NCBI RefSeq assembly: GCF_000346465.2
Contig: NC_034009.1
Span: 28,927,664-28,991,663, forward strand
Length of the DNA: 64,000 nucleotides
Direction of reading: 5' to 3'
From: Prunus persica
Lineage: Eukaryota; Streptophyta; Magnoliopsida; Rosales; Rosaceae
Shown here: positions 57,837-64,000 of the stretch, piece after piece
Position numbering within the stretch: the stretch's first letter is position 1
How the letters are laid out: every line of letters begins with the position of its first letter
The notes under the pieces: generated by a model
The model's database searches: none
Seen by the model: only the letters and a program-made list of their open reading frames with translations
Told to the model about the DNA's origin: nothing
Made by a program: the position numbers and the translations under genes

Positions 57837-59768
57837 ATGAGTTGGTGCAGAGAGCCGGTGATCCTTCTCTCAAGCTTTCTGTGTCTGTCGCTGTTGCTAG
57901 CTCTCGTCAAGATGTTTGAAAAGCTATGGTGGAAGCCGGTTCGCATACAGAAGTTGATGGCTCTGCAGGGGATCAAAGGCCCTTCTTACAGACTTATCCA
58001 TGGAAACACCAAAGAAATCTCCAATATGAAAAAGGAAGCTATGAGCAGGCCCAAGAGCTTATCACATGATATCTTTCCTCAAGTTCAACCTCATATTCAG
58101 TTATGGACCAAGTTATATGGTAAAGAAAGAAACTCTTCTTCCTTCACCTATGGTTTATTTTTTCTGTTTTCTTTTTGAATCTTAATTAGCTGCAAAATAA
58201 ACTTTGGTAATCTTTGGAAACAGGGAAGAATTATCTTCAATGGCATGGCTCTAAAGCTCAGCTGGTCATTACGGAACCTGAAATATGCAAAGAGATACTG
58301 AATAACAAAGACGGGGCTCTTCAAAAAACAGAGACTCTAGGATATGTGAAGAAGTTATTAGGAGATGGCCTCACGAGATCCTCAGGTGAAAAATGGTCCA
58401 AGTTGCGAAAGCTGGCCAACCATGCCTTCCATGGAGAGAGCTTAAAAGTAACTTCCTAAAGTTATTGTTGGTGATTCTTTCTTCCAACAGCATTTTTCTA
58501 AAAGTGAAACAGAATAAGTAAAATTTTCCGACTGTGTTGATCAGAGTATGATTCCAGCGATGATAGCTAGCGGCGAGACGATGCTTGAAAGGTTGAAGAA
58601 CCATGAAGGCAAAGAGATTGAAGTGTATGACGAATTCAGGTTCTTCACTTCAGAAGTGATTTCCAGAACAGCATTTGGCAGCAGCTACTTGGAAGGGAAG
58701 AACATCTTTGAGATGTTGATGAAGTTATCCTTCTTGACATTCAAAAATGCTCTCAAACTTAGGTTTCCTGGTATCAGGTAACTCAGGCTTGTTATGCATC
58801 AAACTCAGTTTTCTTCTAAGCTTGCAGAGAATATTGATCACATCAATGTTCTTTCATTCAATGTTGCAGTAAGATCTTTAAAACCAGAGATGAAATCGAA
58901 TCAGCAGAGCTTGAGACAGGAATACGCGATAGCGTAATGGAGGTCATTAAGAAAAGAGAAAAGAAGGCAATGGCTGGAGAGGAAGACGGTTTTGGAAGTG
59001 ATTTTCTTGGATTGCTTTTAAAGGCTCACCATGACACCAATGAGAAGCAGAGGATTTCAGTGGACGATTTGGTCGACGAGTGCAAGACTTTTTACTTTGC
59101 TGGACAAGAAACCACTAATTCTCTGCTTGCTTGGACTGTATTTCTTCTGGCCCTCCATAGAGATTGGCAAGAGGAAGCAAGAAAGGAGGTCCTGCAACTA
59201 TTTGGCAAACAAACTCCACACCCTGAGGGCATTTCCAAGCTCAAAACAGTAAGAAAATATATTAGTGAATTAATTGTTTGCTTTTAAGCTTGAAATGCTG
59301 ATTTGTTGTCTAATTTTGACTTGGATGCATGCAATGCAGATGAGTATGATTATCAATGAGTCTCTGAGATTATACTCTCCTGTTATTTCCTTCGAAAGGA
59401 AAGCCGCGAGGGAAGTTAGACTGAGAAATCTCATAGTCCCTGCTAATGTTGAACTGCAAATCCCAAACCTAGCATTTCATCATGATGCTAAATTTTGGGG
59501 AGCAGACGTGCACCTTTTCAAACCAGAGCGATTCTCAGAAGGGGTTGCTAAAGCTACCAAGGATAACATGGTCGCATTCTTGCCCTTTGGAATGGGACCT
59601 CGAACTTGTGTGGGCTTCAATTTTGCAACCATTGAAGTAAAGATTGCTCTGTCAATGATTCTACAACACTACTCCTTCACCCTTTCCCCAGCCTACGTTC
59701 ACTCCCCGTTTCATTTTCTTACAGTTAGGCCACAACATGGTGTTCGAGTAACGCTACATCCGCTGTGA
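57837..59768 (+). CDS. CYP749A: Cytochrome P450, CYP749A-like (copy 7)
   Basis: Exons 57837-58119, 58224-58447, 58545-58777, 58870-59248 and 59340-59768 give 515 aa, in frame throughout; exon 2 is one codon shorter than in copies 1-6. AGQETT (324-329), ExxR (E380-R383) and the heme loop FGMGPRTCVG (Cys463) are intact. It faces copy 8 tail to tail across 1.5 kb. Confidence 0.9.
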
Positions 59769-61278
59769 GCTGTGTAAACCATGTGGAGGTGTAATGGTCA
59801 AAACCTGAATAGAATTTCGTATAATTTTGCACTTGGTTTACCAAGGCATTATTAATGTCTTTGTTGATATATATCAGGGAGTTTATTTTGTTTTGAGTAC
59901 AGAAACAGAAGTGAACATTTATCAATTTATTGGCAGTAAGTACCAGAAATCCACGGGAAATGGTTTTTCACAACAGAGCAGACTATAGTGGAAGTTTAAT
60001 CATAGCCCAAAAACATGCATTACGGAAGGCCCAAATCTGATACACGAAAAGGCCCATTTTCAAAACTTGGGCCTCCTTTGGTTGGCAATTAGGAACCCCT
60101 TTTCAAAAATTGGGATTGAATCTGAACATTTGAATTGGAAACTTGGAAACTTGGAAACTTGGAAACTTGAAAACTTGTTTGGTATTAAAAATTGGAAACC
60201 TGTATTCTCAGGCATTTGCTCGAACATGTTGTCTGCATAAAACAACAAATCCATCCACTAATTTCAAAAGCTTCCAAAATCAGATTGAAAAGTGGAAGAA
60301 TTAAAAGGAAATTCTGGAAGAGCAAAGACGAAGCCAAAGTGAATCTTTTTGAGGAAAAATTGATTATGAATCCGATGCCAAACGCACCATTAGATTTCAA
60401 CAATTATGATTTAATATCCTTAAATATAAAACACTAACGTGACAAATAAAAAAATGTCAAGAAAAAATAATGAATGTGGGCGAGCATTATTGTACTTATC
60501 TACCACCAATCATCAACAATTAAGAATTAATATCCTTAAGCATCAAGAAAAATAATAACGTGCCAAATAAAATAACAAAAGTTTAAGTCTTTGCCCCCTT
60601 ATTTCGTTAAACAAAACATAAAAAGAAGGTTAAGTCTGAGAATAAGTATATAGACTTTGTTTTAAAAAATAAGCAAAATAATAATGAATGTTCACATGGA
60701 CAAAAAAATAATAAAAAATAAAAAATCAAAGCATGTTTAGTCAAGCAAATGTGTCGCCTAGGTTTCCGTATTTGCCTTTTCAAGTTGAAAGATTCTCTGT
60801 CATGATTTTTAAAATCGAGTACAATTAATTAGATATATCTCATGTGTTAAAATAATTAGGATGAAGAAATTTTGAATATGAAAGACCAACTTGGTGTTGA
60901 AATAAGCAAGGAGCTTGAGGCCTCGTTTGATATCCCTGTTAAAAGAAAGTTTATTTTTCTTGTTAAGAGGACTACACTAGACTAGCAAAATACCTCGATT
61001 CATGTGCAATCAAGATTAGAATCTGACAATGCCAGTTATTGAAGTATTATGCTTTGCTTGAATTGTTTGGCCTTGCAATGCCTCTTGGCATTGATATTTT
61101 TTTTTCTGGGCAACTTAGTTTTAGTAGAGCTTCGAAACAATTAATGGGCTATAACCAATTATGTCCCTGATGGGGCATGAAATTAAAACATTTTGAATTT
61201 ATTCTTTCAAATGATCCAGAGGAATTAATTCAAGTACAACATTTATTGAAATGAATGAAATATTCTGGTCTTCACAGT
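59769..61278. other. Convergent intergenic region
   Basis: No gene. It holds a short tandem array of GGAAACTTG (about 60137-60172, four to five units). The segment about 60070-60395 has weakly inverted ends (GGGCCTCCTTTGG and GGTGCGTTTGG) and may be a decayed MITE. The rest is AT-rich and featureless. Confidence 0.45.
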
Positions 61279-63240
61279 TCACAGTGAGTGTAGAATGACT
61301 GGAACTCCACGCTGTGGGCGAACTGTCATAAACTGAATGGGAGAGTGGACATAACCAGGGGAAAGGGTGAAGCTGTAGCGCTGTAGAATCATTGCCAGGG
61401 CAATCTTTGCTTCCACGATTGCGAAGTTCATGCCCACGCAAGTTCGAGGGCCCAATCCAAAAGGTATGAATGCCACTATGTTGTTGTTAGTAGCTTTAGC
61501 AACCCCTTCTGAGAATCTCTCTGGTTTGAAAACGTTCACGTCTTCTCCCCAATATGTGGGATCATGATGAAGTGATAGATTTGGGACGTGCACTTCAACA
61601 TTAGCCGGAACAACCATCTTTCCCAGCCTTACTTCCTTGTCTGTTTCCCTAACAAGGGAAACAACTGGAGGATATAGCCTTAGAGATTCATTCAGGATCA
61701 TACTCATCTGCATAATGAAAGGAGGATTTCAAAACTTAACCACTGATTTAGATACATAAGTTAGCAATTAACTGATTGAGTTTCTTACCGTTTTTAGTTT
61801 GTTGAGGCCATCAGGGTTTGGATTTTCTTTTCCAAATAATTGTAAGACCTCCTTTCTTGCTTCCTCTTGCCAATCCGTATCGAGTGCAAGAAGAAAGATG
61901 GTCCAAGCAAGCAAAGAATTAGTGGTTTCTTGTCCAGCAAAGTAAAACGTTTTGCATTCATCAACGATGTCATCCACCGAAATCCTCTGGTTTTCATTGG
62001 TATCATGATGAGCCTTCAAAAGTACTCCAAGAAAATCATGCCCAAACCCGTCAGCGTCTCCAGTCTTTGCCATACTTTCTCTTTTCCTAACAATCCCTGC
62101 TATGATGTCGCGTATTCCTTTCTCAAGCTTCTCCGACTTGATCTCATCACTGGTTTTGTAAAACCGACTGCAAATTTTGAACAAAAGACTAAACATGAGA
62201 AGTGACAACTCCAACATTACTAATGTTGTGAATGGAAAATATTCCACAGCTATAACATAACCTCATTGATTCTTTAGGATCATTAAGTTAAAAGAAGCTA
62301 CCTGATGATAGGAAGTCTGAGACTGAAATTATTTTTGAATATAAGGAAGGTCAACTGCCCCAGCATTTCAAAAATGTTCTTCCCGTCTAAGTAGCTGGTG
62401 CCAAATGCTGTCCTGGAAATAACTTCTGAGGTGAACAACCTAAATTCTTCGTACACCTCGATCTCCTTGCCTTCATGATTTACCCACCTTTCTAGCATTG
62501 TCTCAGAGCTAGTTATCATTTCTGGAATCATACTCTGGTAACACAAGATCATCATGCAGTCAATTAGCAAATTTTACATTCAATATAATAATATGTCTAT
62601 ATATATAAACAAACTGTACAGAAGAACTTACTTTTAAGCTCTCTCCATGGAAGGCATGGTTGGCCAGCTTTCTTAACTTGACCCATTTTTCACCTTCTGC
62701 CATGGAAATGCTGTCTCCTAATAACTTCTTCACGTAGCCTTGGGACTTCTGTTTTCGGAAGAGTTTATCTTTGTTGTTCATGACCTCTTTGGACAACTCA
62801 GGTTCCGCAATCACCAACTGAGGTTGAGTACCATGCCATTGAAGAAAATTGGTCCCTGTTGCAACAAAATCACTAAATTTAATTATCTTTGAACAAATTG
62901 AGATTATAAAAAAAAAAAAAAAACCATAGTTAATGAAGAGTTTGTAAGACGTACCAAATATCTTGGACCATTTGTGAGTATGAGGCTGGACTGCAGGGAA
63001 TATGTCATGTGATAAACTTCTGGGCCTGCTCATGGCTTCCTTTTTCAAGCTCATGATTTCTTTGGTGTTTCCATGGATAAGTCTGTAAAAAGGGCCTTTG
63101 ACTCCCTGGAGATCCATGAATTTCTGGAAGCGATTTGGGGTCCACCATTGCTTGTAAAAGAGCCTGATGAGAGCTACAAGGAACACAAATAGCATGCTTG
63201 AAACAATGATTACTGGCATTCCGATTCCGAACCAACCCAT
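61279..63240 (-). CDS. CYP749A: Cytochrome P450, CYP749A-like (copy 8, inverted)
   Basis: Minus-strand exons 63240-62955, 62855-62632, 62534-62302, 62167-61789 and 61707-61279 give 516 aa, no lesions. The start MGWFGIGMPVIIVSSML is chosen at 63240, where the membrane anchor begins as in the other copies; an in-frame ATG 19 codons upstream would add a basic stretch. AGQETT (325-330), ExxR (E381-R384), PERF and FGLGPRTCVG (Cys464) are present. It is the most diverged copy and the only inverted one. A TATATAGTAA-type box on the minus strand lies near 63375. Confidence 0.9.
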
Positions 63241-63584
63241 TTTTACTAGCTTCTTTCTTCTTCTTCGTTTGGGTAAATCGGATGTGCCAAAACCCAAGAG
63301 ACAATTCTAGCTTGTTTTTCTAGCTTGCATGTCAGTTTGCTGTGTACTGCATGTGACTCTCTTCAGTTTATATAGTAAATGCTTGGGCGTATTTCGTTGA
63401 AATAAAATAAAATAAAATCAGATGGCAATCTTTGAATACTTGGGAGTGTTTCGTTGACATGACGAGTGACCATGTGGTTATTGAATTATCATGTAGCAGA
63501 GAAACCCACTGGCACTGCCTAATAGTATGATCTATACGTCATTTGTTCACATAAAATATTTGTCACGTCAGTTGATAACCAAAC

Positions 63585-63697
63585 TCTAGCCCAGTGGAAG
63601 GGCCTTGACTTGCTAATGGGTGGTCTCATGTTTGTACCTCATGGGCATTGTGATAGTGTGTGTGAGAAAACCCTATTGATTCTCTGTATTTTTTTAA
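63585..63697 (+). mobile_element. Au-like SINE
   Basis: It starts CTCTAGCCCAGTGG (A box), continues TTGCTAATGGGTGGTCTCAT, has a decayed B box (GTTTGTACCTC), then GTGTGAGAAAACCCTATTGA and a T-rich end. The order is that of plant Au-type SINEs, upstream of P450 copy 8. Confidence 0.6.
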
Positions 63698-63957
63698 TAG
63701 AAATTCTGGTATTGTATTCATAATTAAGTCAAAAAAGTAACTAACAACAAAATGACAATTCAAACTAGTCACGAAGAGCCCCTCCCTTGTAATTTAGATA
63801 TCGCTTGCACTAAAAGAAAATAAAAAATGGAAGAGCTAGCGCTTAAAACTAAGCTTATCACGAGCAGCATGCCAGCGTCGCTACTTGATAGGCGTATAAT
63901 ACGTTGACGTGTCTAGTATTATTGAATTAGAATCTAATGTCTATTTTTAAATGGAAA

Positions 63958-64000
63958 ATGCTAGGGAGACCAACTTTAGATACCAACTTGTGTACCAACT
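63958..64000 (+). mobile_element. MITE terminus, cut by the window edge
   Basis: ATGCTAGGGAGACC onwards is the exact reverse complement of 51-93, so the same MITE family lies at both window ends in inverted orientation. Nothing else is recognised between 63698 and 63957. Confidence 0.6.

Overview
The window is nuclear DNA of a flowering plant. Its genes have spliced introns, the spacers are AT-rich, and plant-type transposons (hAT and Harbinger MITEs, Ty1/copia, a LINE, tRNA-derived SINEs) are common. The euAP1 C-terminus of the MADS gene and the tandem CYP749A-type P450s point to a woody rosid, most likely Rosaceae. That assignment is family-level inference, not something the sequence proves.

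Left third (1-22 kb), ordinary single genes: an APETALA1-type MADS-box gene (8 exons, +); a small RING-H2 E3 ligase gene whose three short exons had to be joined by splice sites and family motif (-); an F-box/FBA gene with a 902-bp hAT element just upstream of its ATG (+); a universal-stress-protein-like gene (3 exons, +); the ribosome-biogenesis gene NOP14 (14 exons, +, with a probable GC-AG first intron); and a 92-codon gene for a small single-span membrane protein (-).

Middle (22-30 kb), transposon cluster: a decayed hAT-like element, a 1.77-kb hAT-like element with a perfect 8-bp TSD, a MITE, and an old defective Ty1/copia element on the minus strand (169/167-bp LTRs, TSD TTAAT).

Right half (30.5-63.3 kb), a tandem CYP749A-like P450 cluster. 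Five copies are intact on the + strand (30588, 34487, 46180, 52416, 57837) and one intact copy is inverted (63240-61279). Two are pseudogenes (48894, 55130). All share five exons and the same intron phases. Copies 3+4 and 5+6 form a recent tandem duplication with a constant offset of exactly 6236 bp over at least 3.6 kb. Copies 4 and 6 share the same frameshifts, so the duplication copied an already broken gene. Copy 4 then lost its oxygen-binding motif, its ExxR arginine and its 3' end, where a 5'-truncated LINE now sits.

The most unusual object is at 37489-46086, an insertion whose precise empty site survives upstream of P450 copy 5. It is a Harbinger-like element carrying a young 7.1-kb LTR retrotransposon (38829-45962; LTRs differ at 2 of 172 positions; TSD ATTAC). 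That retroelement has essentially no gag/pol. Instead it carries fragments of at least one and probably three host genes (an RRM hnRNP exon, an OXS3-like exon, a DUF3537-like exon) and an intact antisense 183-codon coiled-coil ORF.
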